Assembly: GCA_025526915.1 (NCBI GenBank)
Contig: JAHLKH010000058.1
Coordinates: forward strand, 1 to 64,000
Length of the DNA: 64,000 bases
Direction of reading: 5' to 3'
Source: Entophlyctis helioformis
Taxonomy: Eukaryota; Chytridiomycota; Chytridiomycetes; Chytridiales; Chytriomycetaceae
Shown: positions 41,311 through 52,907 of the stretch, in pieces
How positions within the stretch are numbered: the first letter of the stretch is position 1
Layout of the letters: each line of letters begins with the position of its first letter
Program-made: the position numbers and the translations under genes
Notes under the pieces: generated by a model
Databases searched by the model: none
What the model was told of the DNA's origin: nothing
What the model saw: only the letters and a program-made list of their open reading frames with translations

Positions 41311-44300
41311 ATGAGCACGACGACGACCTTTGGGGCCATTGACACGCTGGCCATCAACACCATCCGCACGCTGGCGGCCGACGTGGTGCAAAAGGCCAAC
41401 TCGGGCCACCCGGGCGCCCCCATGGGCTGCGCTCCCATGGCGCACGTCCTGTTCTCCAAGTTCATGACTGCCAACCCCAAGTCGCCGCACTGGGTGAGTT
41501 TCTCCGTGTGTCTTGTCTGGCAGCATGTCTTGCAGCATGTCTGGTAGCATGCCTGGTAGCATGCCTGGCAGCATGTCTGGTAGCATGTCTGGTAGCATGT
41601 CTAGTATGCCCTCCGACATGCTCCGCTGCTCGTCGCTGCTCCGTCTCTCGTCGCTGTTCCCATCGATGGACGCACCGACACAAGCGCACAATGGGAATTG
41701 CCGCTTCCGGTGCTTCCTTGTGCCCGCCCTCCCTTCTGTCTGCCTGCCCTTCTGCCCTTCTGCCCTTATGCCCTTCTGCCTTCCGGCCTGACCAACCCAA
41801 CGCTCCATTGCTGCACTCTTGCTGCCCACGATTCCGCCCGACGAACGATGCCGCCGTCGATGTCGCCCTCGATGTCGCCGCCCTCCAAACGAACCCGCCG
41901 CCACCGATGCCGCCGCCGCCCAGATCTCGCGCGATCGCTTCGTGCTGTCCAACGGCCACGGCTGCGTGCTCCAGTACATCCTGCTGCACCTGCTCGGCTA
42001 CAACCTGTCCATGGAGGACCTGCAGTCGTTCCGCCAGCTGGGCAGCAAGTGCGTTTGCCATCCATGCCATGCCATGCCTGCTATGCCATGCCTGCTTGAT
42101 ATGCCATGTCATGCCTACTATGCCATGTCTGCTTGCTATGCCTACTATGCCATCTCCAAGATTCTCTTGGCTTGGCGCGACGTCCCGTCCCGTCCCGTCC
42201 CGTGAGCTGGGTGGCGTGACATGGCGTGCCCGTGCGGCTGGCTGTCAGCGGTGGCTCAATACGCAATGCGCGATCCGCAATCCGCCTTGCCCCGTCAAAC
42301 GCCGTGCACAGCAGACAGAGCACACCAGACCGTGCACACCAGACAGAGCACACCAGACAGTGCGACTAACGCCCTCGCCGCGCTGCCGTGCAGGACGCCT
42401 GGCCACCCCGAGGCCAACCACGGCGTGTTCGGCATCGAGGTGTCGACCGGCCCGCTCGGCCAGGGCATCTCCAACGCCGTGGGTCTGGCCATTGCCGAGG
42501 CCCACATGGCCGCCACCTTCAACCGTCCCGGCTACAACGTCGTCGACAACTACACCTTTGCCATCACCGGCGACGGCTGTCTGCAGGAGGGTGTGCAGGC
42601 CGAGGCCGTCTCGCTCGCTGGGTACGTGTCCAAGATCTGCAAGTGCATGCCAGACCGTCTGCTGCTCGTGTGCTGACTCGCGCGTTCTTCTGCTTGTCGC
42701 GGTTCCCAGCCACCTGCAGCTCGGCAAGCTGATTGTCCTCTACGACGACAACCACATCTCCATTGACGGTAGGCTCACGCACACGCATCCACCTGTCCGC
42801 TTGCCGTCGCTGACTGGATCCGACTGCAGGCGACACCAACCTTGGCTTCACCGAGGACGTCAACAAGCGCTTCGAGTCGTACGGCTGGCACACGCAGACG
42901 ATCGCCGACGGCAACCACGACCTGGCCGGTCTTGCCGCCGCCATCGAGGCTGCCAAGGCCGTCAAGGACAAGCCGTCTCTCATCAAGATCCGCACCATTA
43001 TCGGCTTCGGCTCGGTCAACGAGGGCGAGGAAAAGGTGCACGGCGCCCCGCTTGGCGCCAAGGACATTGCCCAGGTCAAGACCAAGTTTGGCTTTGACCC
43101 CGAGAAGACCTTCCACGTGTCGCCCGAGGTGTACAAGCACTATGCCGACATTGCTGCCCGTGGCGCCAACGCCGAGGCTCAGTGGACCAAGGTGTTTGAG
43201 GCCTACTCGGCCGCCTTCCCCGATCTCGTGAGTCTGTTTGCACTGCACTGTGCTTGTGGACACGCCTGGCCGGTCCTGCCCCCCTAAATGCCACTCGGCT
43301 GACTTTGACCTGCGTGTGTGTGCCCATACGCATGGCCAGGCTGCCGAGCTCAAGCGCCGCACGTCCAACGAGCTGCCGGCCAACTGGAAGTCGCTCCTGC
43401 CCGTGTACACGCCTGCCGACGCCGCCGTGGCCACGCGCAAGCTGTCCGAGACGGTCCTCAACAAGATCGCTCCTGCCATCCCCGAGCTCATTGGTGGCTC
43501 GGCCGATCTGACCGGCTCCAACCTCACGCGCTGGAAGACGGCCGAGGATTTCCAGCCCAACGCCACCGGTCTCGGCACCTACGCCGGCCGCTACATCCGT
43601 TTCGGCGTCCGCGAGCACGGCATGGCTGCCATCTGCAACGGCATCCACGCCTACGGCGGTCTCGTGCCCTTTGGCGCCACCTTCTTCAACTTTATCGGCT
43701 ACGCGCTCGGCGCCGTCCGTCTGTCTGCCCTGTCCAAGCACCAGGTGCTGTACATCATGACGCACGACTCGATTGGTCTGGGCGAGGACGGCCCGACCCA
43801 CCAGCCGATCGAGACGCTCGCGTCGATCCGCTCGCTGCCCAACATCATCACGCTCCGCCCGGCCGACGGCAACGAGACGTCTGGTGCCTACGTTGCGGCC
43901 CTCGAGAACCGCACGCGTCCGTCGGTCCTGATCCTGACGAGACAGAACCTGCCGCAGCTTGCTGGCTCGAGCATCGAGAAGACGCTCAAGGGTGCCTATG
44001 TGCTCGCTGAGCCTGCCGGTGGCGCCAAGGCGCACATCACGCTTGTCGGCACTGGTTCCGAGGTGTCGCTTGCTGTCGACACTGCCGCGCTCCTTGCCAA
44101 GGACGGCATCCACGTGAGTCTGCTCCTCTCTCTCTCTCTCTCTTGTTTGCAAGTGCCGTGATGCCGGTTGAACTGACATGTGCGGATTGTGGACGGATGG
44201 ATGAACAACAGGCCCGCGTTGTGTCGATGCCGTCGTGGGAGCTGTTCGAGGACCAGCCGCACGAGTACCGCCAGTCGGTGTTTGTCGAGGGCATCCCGAC

Positions 44301-44511
44301 GCTCAGCATGGAGGCCATGAGCACGTTTGGCTGGGGCAAGTACGCCCACGCGTCGGTCGGCGTCGACACGTTTGGCGCATCGGGCCCGTACCAGCAGGTG
44401 TACAAGAAGTTTGGCCTCGTACCCGAGGACGTGGCTGCCAAGGCCAAGAAGGTCGTTGCGCACTACTCGGCCGGCCGTGTGCCCGAGAACAAGCTTGCTG
44501 TCATCTTCTAA
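41311..44511 (+). CDS. TKL1: Transketolase
   Basis: Seven exons, 41311-41493, 41924-42048, 42394-42621, 42710-42768, 42830-43227, 43340-44113 and 44212-44511, encode 688 aa, the family length. Landmarks: [31 protein letters not shown], the thiamine-diphosphate site [13 protein letters not shown] with [63 protein letters not shown] and [13 protein letters not shown]. It is the cytosolic pentose-phosphate enzyme that moves two-carbon units between sugar phosphates. It starts only 59 bp after the stop of the dysferlin-domain gene. Introns 1 and 2 (430 and 345 bp) are long for this genome and rich in short repeats. Confidence 0.97.
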
Positions 44512-44774
44512 ATGCGTGTGCTGTGACTGCTTTGTGTGTGGGTCGATCCACACACTCTCATCCTTTGGCGCGAGCTGCGTCCCCTCCACACACATTCTTA
44601 TTCCGTTTTTGTTGCCACTGAAGCAGTAAACGTCAGACTTGCTCTCTTGTCAATCTGCGATGATGGTTGTCCTCGCAGGCTGAAGTAGTGGGACATGTCG
44701 ACTCAAACTCGTGTTTAATATCATTGCAAACTGTTTATGGTGAAGAAGAAGAAGGCAGGAAAGGCAGGGCAGGC

Positions 44775-46674
44775 TTAAGCCATGAAAAGGGCAGCAACAG
44801 ACAGAACGGCAGAAACGGCTGTGAGCATGATGCCGGACACCGAGCTGGACGCGTGGCTGAGAATGGGGCTGTCAGCATAGCCGTCCGTGTTCTTGCCCTT
44901 GTGGTCGTGATCGTGGTCGTCCGTCTTGCCGTTGCTGTCGCCCGTGTAGCCATAGCCGGTGTTGCCGGTCGGCACAGGGGACGGCGCGTGCGACTCGGAA
45001 GCGTGGATAACGGGAGGCACGGCAGATGCGGACGGCTCAACAGTAGCCGAGACCGACACGGCCGTCGAGACGAGCGGTGCAACCACGGCTGTCGACGTCG
45101 CCTTGGAGACGACCGCGGCCGTCGTCGTAGTCTTGGATGGGAACGTGACGTTCACGGTGCCTTCCTGCACAAGGTTCTTGTGGAGCGGGATGATGAGCTT
45201 GACATGCTCCTTCATGATCTGCGAGCGCGTGAAGCCGGTCATCTTGCCGTACGAGGCGGCAAACTGGGCAAAGAACGCGGCCTGGTCGGCAGCGTATTTC
45301 TCGACCAGCGGACGCAGCTCGGGGTCGTTGGCGATGCCGCAGTCGACGTTCAGCCGACAGTTGCCAGCAAGCAGCTGCTTGAAGATGTCATTGTCAAAGA
45401 TGCCCGGGGTCGAGTCGAACGGCACAAACGGCTCGGATGTGACGTGCGGCGAGATGCCCGCGTGTGCACCGCCGAGCGAGTGGCCGCCGACAACGAGCGC
45501 GACCATGTCCTCGTTGGTGAAGCCCATGCGGCGCATGGCCGCCTTGATGCTCGCGTAGCCGTCGAGATCGTCTGGCAGCCGGCCCTTGGGCGACACGGGC
45601 ACGACCGCATCCTCGCGGCCGGCCTTGAACGGGATCTCGGGGCCACCGCAGTGCGTGACCGTCACAATGCCAGCCATGGCAATCAGGTCGGCATCGCTGA
45701 TCTTGGACTTGGGGTTGATGAGGAAGTTGCGCGCAATCGAGGCCTTGATGCCCTTGTGCAGCGGGTCGTCGAGCATCTTGGCGAGCGAGCCGTCGGCACC
45801 GCCCGGTGCTGCGGCATTGGACGGGTCGAACGTGCCGGCGTCGTGGAAGGCGGCGCGCAGCCAGAGAGCAGCGAGGTTGCGCGAAGGCTCGTCCTCCTTG
45901 AGGTGGAGCCGGGATGCCATGCAGCCCTCGCGAGTGTCAATAAACGAAACAAGGCTGTTCGTGGCCGACTGGAGAGCCTGGACCGACGGGATGTTGGACG
46001 GCTGCGTGTCGACAACAGCGACGGTGGTCGTGGTGGTAGCCACGGTCGTCGTGGTGCTGGCAACGGTGGGCTTGTTGATGTCCATCACGAGATCGGCGCA
46101 CTGAAACAGGTCGACGGTCGGCGAGAAGTGGCAGACGGTCTGGAGCGTCGCCTCGGCGTTGTTGGTGATGCCAGGCACCTTGGAGATGTCGATCGGGATG
46201 GTGTAGCGCTTGTTCATCTTGGCATCGAGCTGCTCGCCAATCTTGTAAAGGAACTTTGTTGGGTTGGAGCCGACCGCAATGAACACCTCAACGTTGCCGT
46301 TCCAGTAGAGCTGGACATCGACCGAGTTGTCTGGCGTTGGCGGATGTGCCAGGCAGAGAGAGAGAGAGAGAGAGAGAGCATGGGCTTGTCAGCCTACAAG
46401 CACATCCAAGGTGCACAGATGCACAGGGCAATGCCAAGACAGCAAGCAGCTCAGACAACAAGCGACAGTCCAAACAGAAAGACAGTACGAGAGAGTGGAA
46501 CGCACTGAGAGACGAGAACGCAACACGAGGCGACTGCACTTGGTCGTAGCCACCGCACGGAGCCTTGTCTTGGTCATCGCCAACACCACGAGGGAGAGGG
46601 CGAGTGAGCTCGTAGTGGGCGTGAACGCCGCCGACAGCAGCAAGCGCAAGAACAGCAGCAAAGATCGAGTGCAT
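44775..46674 (-). CDS. BIM1/X325-like domain fused to class II-type haem peroxidase, GPI-anchored
   Basis: Two exons, 46674-46506 and 46330-44775, encode 574 aa. The signal peptide MHSIFAAVLALAAVGGVHA would leave His as mature residue 1 (HYELTRPLPRG). A BIM1/X325 copper-binding-like domain follows: APCGGYDQVQSPR, VDVQLYWNGNVEVFI and QTVCHFSPTVDLFQCADLV. After a Thr/Val linker comes a peroxidase domain: distal LWLRAAFHDAGTFD, calcium motif GGADGS, AGIVTVTHCGGPEIPFKAGR and proximal His in VALVVGGHSLGGAHAG. A Ser/Thr-rich stalk and a hydrophobic tail after SPILSHASSS predict GPI anchoring. It should act outside the cell on hydrogen peroxide. A second copper-site His is not obvious. It is head to head with LRR copy 1. 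Confidence 0.82.
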
Positions 46675-46867
46675 GGCGGAAGGTGGGGTAACGCTGAGGG
46701 ATTTGCGCCGCTCGCTTTTATTCGCATGAGCCCAAGCGCAGCCAGTGCCGCGGGTGCGTTGTGACGCATCGCGCTGAGCTGTGCTGTGTTGTTTTGTTGC
46801 TTGTGACCCGTCTCGCTCCATGTGATCCTCGGAAGGCGGGGGCGAAATGCGCTCAATCTGGTCGCTG

Positions 46868-47102
46868 ATTGGTCGGGTGGTTTGCGACACAGGCTCAATC
46901 GTTTGTCCGTGGGAGCGAAAATCACTCATTCCACAGCATTCTGAGCAAAAATCACGCACACAAACCGCAGACGCGGCGAAAGCACGGCGGAGTCGACGGC
47001 ATGTGCTCCGATGAATCACGGCGGCGTGCGGCATCCACAGCAATCACAAGCAATCAACAGCAATCAGCGGCGTAGATGCCTCCGATGCCCGCCGCTGATT
47101 GG
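46868..47102. promoter_or_regulatory. CCAAT-rich bidirectional promoter core, unit 1
   Basis: ATTGG (inverted CCAAT) occurs at 46868-46872 and 47098-47102, each within tgattggtcg; forward accaatc follows near 47122. The region separates the minus-strand peroxidase fusion (ATG 46674) from the plus-strand LRR gene (ATG 47468). The same block stands between the DOMON gene and LRR copy 2. Confidence 0.5.
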
Positions 47103-47400
47103 TCGTGTGGCCAAGCACCCGCACCAATCTGCGGCAACCTCCGCCGTCGGTTGCGGTGCGACCCTTGCGAGTCCCGCCTCGAGCAGACCGCTGCGAGCCG
47201 TGCAGACGCCTGCGATTCCATGCTGCTGGCCATACAGATGTCTGTGACTCTGTGCTGCCAGCCACGCAGCCACGCATCATCACACACACACAGCAGTTTG
47301 TGCCGTCCGTTTCCTGCAGCAGTGCGATTGGTGCTGCCTGCCGGCTGTCTTGCGGCAATCCATCCTTCGCCGCCTGTGCGTTGAAACCGCTCAATCTGGC

Positions 47401-47409
47401 CATAAAAGG
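47401..47409 (+). promoter_or_regulatory. TATA-like element of LRR copy 1
   Basis: CATAAAAGG 59-67 bp before ATG 47468. It is identical in copy 2 at 54710-54718. Confidence 0.5.
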
Positions 47410-47467
47410 CGAAAATGCCGCACTCCTTTCCTTGCTGTCATCATTCATCTGCTCTCCTTCGACCGCC

Positions 47468-50400
47468 ATGAGTGTCTCGCAAGACTGCGCTGTGCTGCAG
47501 ACGGCTTTCCCGGTGCTCTTCCCGGCCAGTGTGTCCGACTGCTGCTCCATCCCAAGCATCATCAAGTGCACCAACGGCCGTGTCACCACTCTGTGTGTTC
47601 CATGCCATGCCATTCTGTGCCGTGCCATGCCGTGCCGTGCCGTGCTGTGCCGTGCCCTTGCTTGGTTGTCTGCTCTCTGGTGCACAAATCGCTCACAAGG
47701 AATCCCATCCTCCGATGCCGTGCTGTGCCTTGGACCTTTGCCTGCTCGCTCGCTGTGATCCCATGCCGCCGTTGCGCTCCTGCCTGTGCACACCAGCTCG
47801 CTCGGCGCCCGTAACCTGACTGGCCAGCTTCCCGAGTCGCTTGGCTCGCTCTCTGAGCTTACCAACCTGTGAGTGCACCTTGCTCGCCTGCACATTCGCT
47901 CATGCATGCCCATGGCTGACGGTCCCTGCTGGCTCGCTCGTGCGCATCTCTGCTGCTCTCCTCGCCTTGCCACAGCAACCTGGCTTCCAACTCGTTCACT
48001 GGCACCATCCCCGAGTCGTTCAGCAACCTCAAGAAGCTCGAGACTTTGTGAGTGTTGTTGGATCACTCTGTAGCGTCTCTCCCTCACATCCCACACTCTG
48101 CTGACTCGGCAATCCTCATGCGACCCCACCGCTCTGCAGCGTCATCTACAGCAACATGATCGAGGGCGGCTTCCCCGAGGTGGTCACCAGGCTCAGCGGC
48201 CTCAAGTACTTGTGAGTTGGAGCCAAGCAGCCACGAGTGTCCAGCAGTGCGATCGCTTGCCACCAGTCTCACTCACACTCTTGCCCTTCCACTTCATCCT
48301 CCTCCACACACCACCACAGCCAAATCACCGACAACCGTCTCAATGGCACCATCCCGCAGTCGATCGGTAACATGGTCTCGCTCAACTTCCTGTAAGTCGC
48401 TCTGCCCGTTGCTTGTTGGGCTGTCTCGACCCTGCATGCCCACATCCAGTGATCTGTCGGCATCCCCACCTCTCGGGCTGACACTTGCCTCTTTGCGACA
48501 CTCCACGACCCTCATGTGCACGCCGCGGCACTCTCCCCCAACAGTGACTTTGGCAGCAATGCCTTTACCGATCCTCTGCCAGAGTCCATGGCCAACCTGG
48601 TCAACCTCCAGTCGCTGCTGTTCCAAAACAACAAGTTCAAGGGACCGCTCCCCGAGTGGATTGGCCGTCTGTCCAGTCTGAAGGAGATCAATGCCAACCT
48701 CAACAAGTTTACTGGTCCCATTCCGGCGTCGATTGGCAACTGCACGCAGCTGAAGCAACTGTGAGTAGGGCCGCCGTTGGTGCTGGAGACGCCGATGTCG
48801 TCGCGTCCCCACCATCACCCACGGGCATGTCCAGTTCATGCTTTGATCGACTGACGACCACGGCGATGCATTCATGACCTTCAGCGAGTTATCCAACAAC
48901 GAGATCACTGGACCGCTGCCCGAGTCGCTTGGCAAGCTCACGGAGTTGACGTCGATCTTCCTGACGGGCAACAACATTGACGGCCCGCTTCCTACGTCGT
49001 TTGGCAACCTGGCCAAGCTGCGCGCGGTGTTCATGAAGGGCAACCAGCTGTCGGGTCCGATCGCCGAGTCGTACTTTGCCAGCATGACGGCTCTTCGCCA
49101 GCTGGACATGAGCCTCAACCGATTGGAGGGCAGCATTCCCGAGTCGATTGGCAACCTTGCGAGCGTGCGCCAGCTGTAGGTCACGTCTGCGTGTCTGCGT
49201 GTCCGCATGTCTGCGACTCGGACGACGCTGACCATCCAATGCCGCTCTGCTCCCGCCTGTGCATGTGTGTGCACGTTTGCATTCGACGACGCTCAGTGAC
49301 TTTACCGGCAACCTGCTCACTGGACCCCTTCCGGCATCGCTCAGCAAGCTCAGCGCAGCCACAACCATTTCGTTTGCAGACAACCAGATCGGTGGCACCA
49401 TCCCTGCATCGCTTGGCAGCCTGGGCAAGAACATCAAGAGCATGTGAGTGCGCAGCATGGCCTTGCTCAAACACTTATTGTGCACGCGTTGGTTGGCAAC
49501 CTGCCCAGTTTTCGCCTTGACCTGCACTAACCACACCACGGCACATGGCATGACACGCGCGCATTGACAGCTTCCTCGCCGGAAACAGTCTGAATGGCAC
49601 CATCCCCGAGTCCCTCGGCAATCTCACGTCTCTCAACAGTCTGTGCGTTCTCCCTGTGCCGCAAATCGTCTCATCCTGTGCCGGCACTGTGTCCATGCGC
49701 TGACGCTCGCACTGCGCAGGACGCTCGCCAAGAACCAGCTCATCGGCACCATCCCCGACAGCCTCGGCAACATGAGGGAACTGCAGGAACTGTGAGTCAA
49801 GCATATGCCACTCGCGCGTCGTTTTGAGCGGACTGCGTCCTGGCATCTGCCATCTCTAACCGCATCAACACCGCATGCCATGTCGTCTGCAGGTCTCTCT
49901 TTGACAACAAGCTCTCTGGCTCGATCCCCGCGTCTCTTGGAAACCTGGTCAACCTCCAGCTGCTGTGAGTGACGCTGCGCTGGCCCATTCTAGCCTGGCT
50001 TGGCATGGGATGGCATGACATGACATGCTGAACCATCCTGAACGCGACTTGTCTGCCTGTTGCCCTGTGAATGCAGCTCGCTGGTCAGCAACAGCCTGAC
50101 TGGAGAGATCCCCGAATCGTTCTCCAACCTCAAGAACATCAAGAGCTTGTGAGTGACGGCATGCTGTGCTTGGTGCTTGGTACACCTTGGTGCGCGTTGT
50201 CTGGCCATGGCTCTGACCGCATTCAACGCGTTTGCTTTGTTGGCACCCCCGCTGTGCAGGTTCGCCAACAAGAACAAGCTTACCGGCAAGGTGCCGTTGT
50301 GGATTGGCAGCTTGAGCAACCTCACCAGCATGTAAGTGTGCCACATCGGTGGTTCTGTGGGCTTGACTCGACACGTCTGCTCACGCCAGCTCACCACATG

Positions 50401-51312
50401 ATCCTGCCCAGCAACCTTGCCAACAACAACCTGACGGGCAGCATCCCTTCGAGCCTTGGCTCGCTGGCCAACCTGCGCAGCCTGTATCTCGCCGACAACC
50501 AGCTCGAGGGCAGCATCCCGTCGACGCTCGGCAACATGAAGCTTCTGGGCACGCTCGATCTCGCCGACAACCGTCTCTCTGGACCCATCCCCGCCGAGCT
50601 CGGCCAGCTGCCGGCACTGCGCACCTTTTACTTTGGCAACAACCAGGGACTGACGGGCGTGTTCCCCGACGGATTCCCTCTCCTCGGCGTGTGTCTTGGC
50701 GGCCAGACGTCCGTGTGCATCCAGGCTGGTCGCGACACTTGCGAGCTGTCCGTGTGCCCTGCGACCACGACCACGACCACCACCACGACGACTATCCCTG
50801 CTACGACGACGACGATCGCTGCTCAGACCACCACCACGATCGCTGCTCAGACCACGACAACGATTCCTGCTCAGCTGTCATCTGCTGCTCAGACCACCAC
50901 CACGACCACCGTCGCTGCTCTTCCGGCTGACAACACCAAGACGGCTTCAACGATCGTGCCTGCTCCTCCAGCTGGAACAACCAGCGTCGCTGCGGCCACT
51001 GCTGCTCCGTCTGGCAACGCGTCGCCGTCGCCAGCCGCAACCACGGTGCGCGCCACCTCGCCCGCGAGCGCCAGTCCCACCGCCGCAGGCAACAACCACG
51101 CCGACGCGTACGGCCAGACGATCCCGACACCATCGCAGATGCCGTATGCTGCCGATGTCCATGGCAAGGACAGCAACCACGGATATGCGTCTGGCGGCGA
51201 TGCTCCAGCGGACGGCGACTCGCCGATCCTCAGCGGTGCGGCTGCGTGGATGCCGGTGCTGCACCTGGCGGCCATGGCTGCTGGTGCCGGTGCTCTGCTC
51301 CACATGTGGTGA
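47468..51312 (+). CDS. GPI-anchored leucine-rich-repeat protein, copy 1 (14 exons)
   Basis: Exons: 47468-47592, 47797-47868, 47976-48047, 48140-48211, 48320-48391, 48545-48760, 48885-49175, 49297-49443, 49571-49642, 49720-49791, 49893-49964, 50077-50148, 50260-50331, 50412-51312; 775 aa. An N-cap with paired Cys (DCCSIPSIIKCTNGRVTTL) precedes about 20 plant-type extracellular LRRs (LxxNxLxGxIPxSLGNLxxL). After a Cys-containing C-cap comes a Thr/Ala linker and a hydrophobic tail behind SPILSGAAAW, predicting a GPI anchor. No kinase follows, so it is a surface receptor-like or adhesin-like protein. All introns are phase 2 at the same LRR position. From ATG 47468 no signal peptide is translated, although an in-frame hydrophobic stretch lies just upstream. 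Confidence 0.85.
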
Positions 51313-51385
51313 AGTGGCACACATGGTGCATGGCCGCGTGGCTGCTGCCTCTGTGTCGGCAGCGCGGCTTGGCTTGAACGATCCT

Positions 51386-51391
51386 AATAAA
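51386..51391 (+). terminator. Polyadenylation signal of LRR copy 1
   Basis: AATAAA in gatcctaataaacgagcg, 74 bp after the stop. It is repeated at 58690-58695 in copy 2. Confidence 0.65.
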
Positions 51392-51861
51392 CGAGCGTTT
51401 GCAGATGGACAGCCTGTTGGACAGCTTGCCAGCCAGCCAGCCAGTCAGTGTCCATCTGCGTGGCGGCCGTTCCGCAGGTTTCCGCACTTCGCAGCAAACG
51501 GATTGACGAGCGCAAGATCATGCTGCCGGCAGGGCCAGTCGGTGGGTGCCTGCTGCCTGCTGCCTGCTGCCAGTCTGCCAGTCGGTTGGCGGGCTGCCCA
51601 CACACGCCGTCTGACACTAACCCACACGCACTGCGCACGCCGCCACAGGGTTTGGTAAGGCTGAGCGTTGACGACACTACACATGCAAGAACGCACGCAC
51701 TCGCTGGCTGACACACACGCTGGCAACGTGGCCGGGCTCTTGGGACGCGACGTGGCTTTGCCATCTTACAGAATATATTCCAATACTGTCGTAGTGTATT
51801 GCTGCCGTAGTGATAACAAGACTGCCCAGCACATTGAATGAGTATTCAACAATTCGAATCA

Positions 51862-52353
51862 TCAGTTCGGCTCCACCAGCCGTTTGGTAAAGGTGACCTG
51901 ATCCTGACCTTGGCCGTAATAGTCGGGGATCTGGCCTGTACGCGCATAGCCGTGTTTGGTGTAGAACGCGCGGGCCTTTGCGAGGCCATCCCCAGACGAC
52001 GTGTTCACGATAAGTTGTCTGGCAGCAGCAGCAGCGGCCGTCGCTTCGACAAACGCGATAAGGGAGGCTCCGACGTTGTTGCGCTGACAGTCCGGCGCGA
52101 CGCCGATCCACCAGAGCTCCCAGACGCCGTCCTCGTCAGCGTGTGGACCAAAATAGACCCACCCAGTCGGCTCGCCAGTATCGCTGTGCATCATGACGTG
52201 CGCCTGATGACCTTTGGGCAAGGAACCCGCCACCAGACTGTCAATCGTCTCGCCCAGCAGCGTCTCCACCTCCGCCGCGTCTTCAAACACGCCCGTCGCC
52301 AGACCAAGCGACACAAGCGCCGTGCGATCAGCAGCAGTCACGGGACGAATCAT
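51862..52353 (-). CDS. GNAT-family N-acetyltransferase
   Basis: Single exon, 163 aa, from ATG 52353. The GNAT fold is visible: IRPVTAADRTAL at the N-terminus, strand WVYFGPHADEDGVWELWWIG, motif A VAPDCQRNNVGASLIAFVEA (Q/RxxGxG/A-like acetyl-CoA loop, here QRNNVG) and motif B KARAFYTKHGYARTGQIPDY. Such stand-alone enzymes acetylate small amines or protein N-termini; the substrate cannot be inferred. The gene lies between the two LRR direct repeats and could be missing from a copy-collapsed assembly. A CACGTG site (52647-52652) lies about 0.3 kb upstream of the start. Confidence 0.85.
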   Translation of the reverse strand: MIRPVTAADRTALVSLGLATGVFEDAAEVETLLGETIDSLVAGSLPKGHQAHVMMHSDTGEPTGWVYFGPHADEDGVWELWWIGVAPDCQRNNVGASLIAFVEATAAAAAARQLIVNTSSGDGLAKARAFYTKHGYARTGQIPDYYGQGQDQVTFTKRLVEPN

Positions 52354-52907
52354 TTTTGCAGAGAAAGTCAATGACAGGGAGCAGTGTTGGAGAGACTGCT
52401 GCGGACGGACAGTGAAGGCCGAGAGTGCCACAGAGCTCTGCGTGTTAGACGTAGTTCATTCCAATAGCAGCCACACAGTAGGCAGCATCTGCACACCTGC
52501 AGAGCTCTGTGTAAGACGTCATTGGGGGCATGTGTTTAGACAGACCTGCGGTCCAGAGTAAGTATACACGGGACAGAGTGTATGACTGTGGCGACGGGGG
52601 CAAGACCAGGGATCGCCTTGGACACGAGATCAGACACAGCCACCGTCACGTGACTACAGGGATTGACCTGATCTGCTTCTGCTGCTAGAGAATCTGATGG
52701 ATCTGTCTCTAGAGAGAAAGCCAAGTGTACAACATGGCGGACAGGAAGATCTTAGGTTTTGCGGATTATGATCATCCTGTTTATTCGCTGTTGTTGCAGT
52801 CTTGGTGGATGAGAGTGCCATCCTGTGTGGCTTGGTTGGTGGTGGATGAGAGCATGAGAAGAATGGAGACGGACAGATCGCGCTTTGCAGACGCATCACA
52901 ACGCAGA

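Larger units (their letters stand above)
46845..51724 (+). repeat. Direct repeat unit 1 (about 4.88 kb) carrying LRR copy 1
   Basis: Bases 46845-51724 recur almost unchanged at 54154-59026 in the same orientation. The unit starts in the divergent promoter between the LRR gene and its minus-strand neighbour and ends about 0.4 kb past the LRR stop. Differences are scattered point changes, a one-base insertion in exon 5 of copy 2 and rearranged codons in the Thr-rich linker. Confidence 0.93.
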
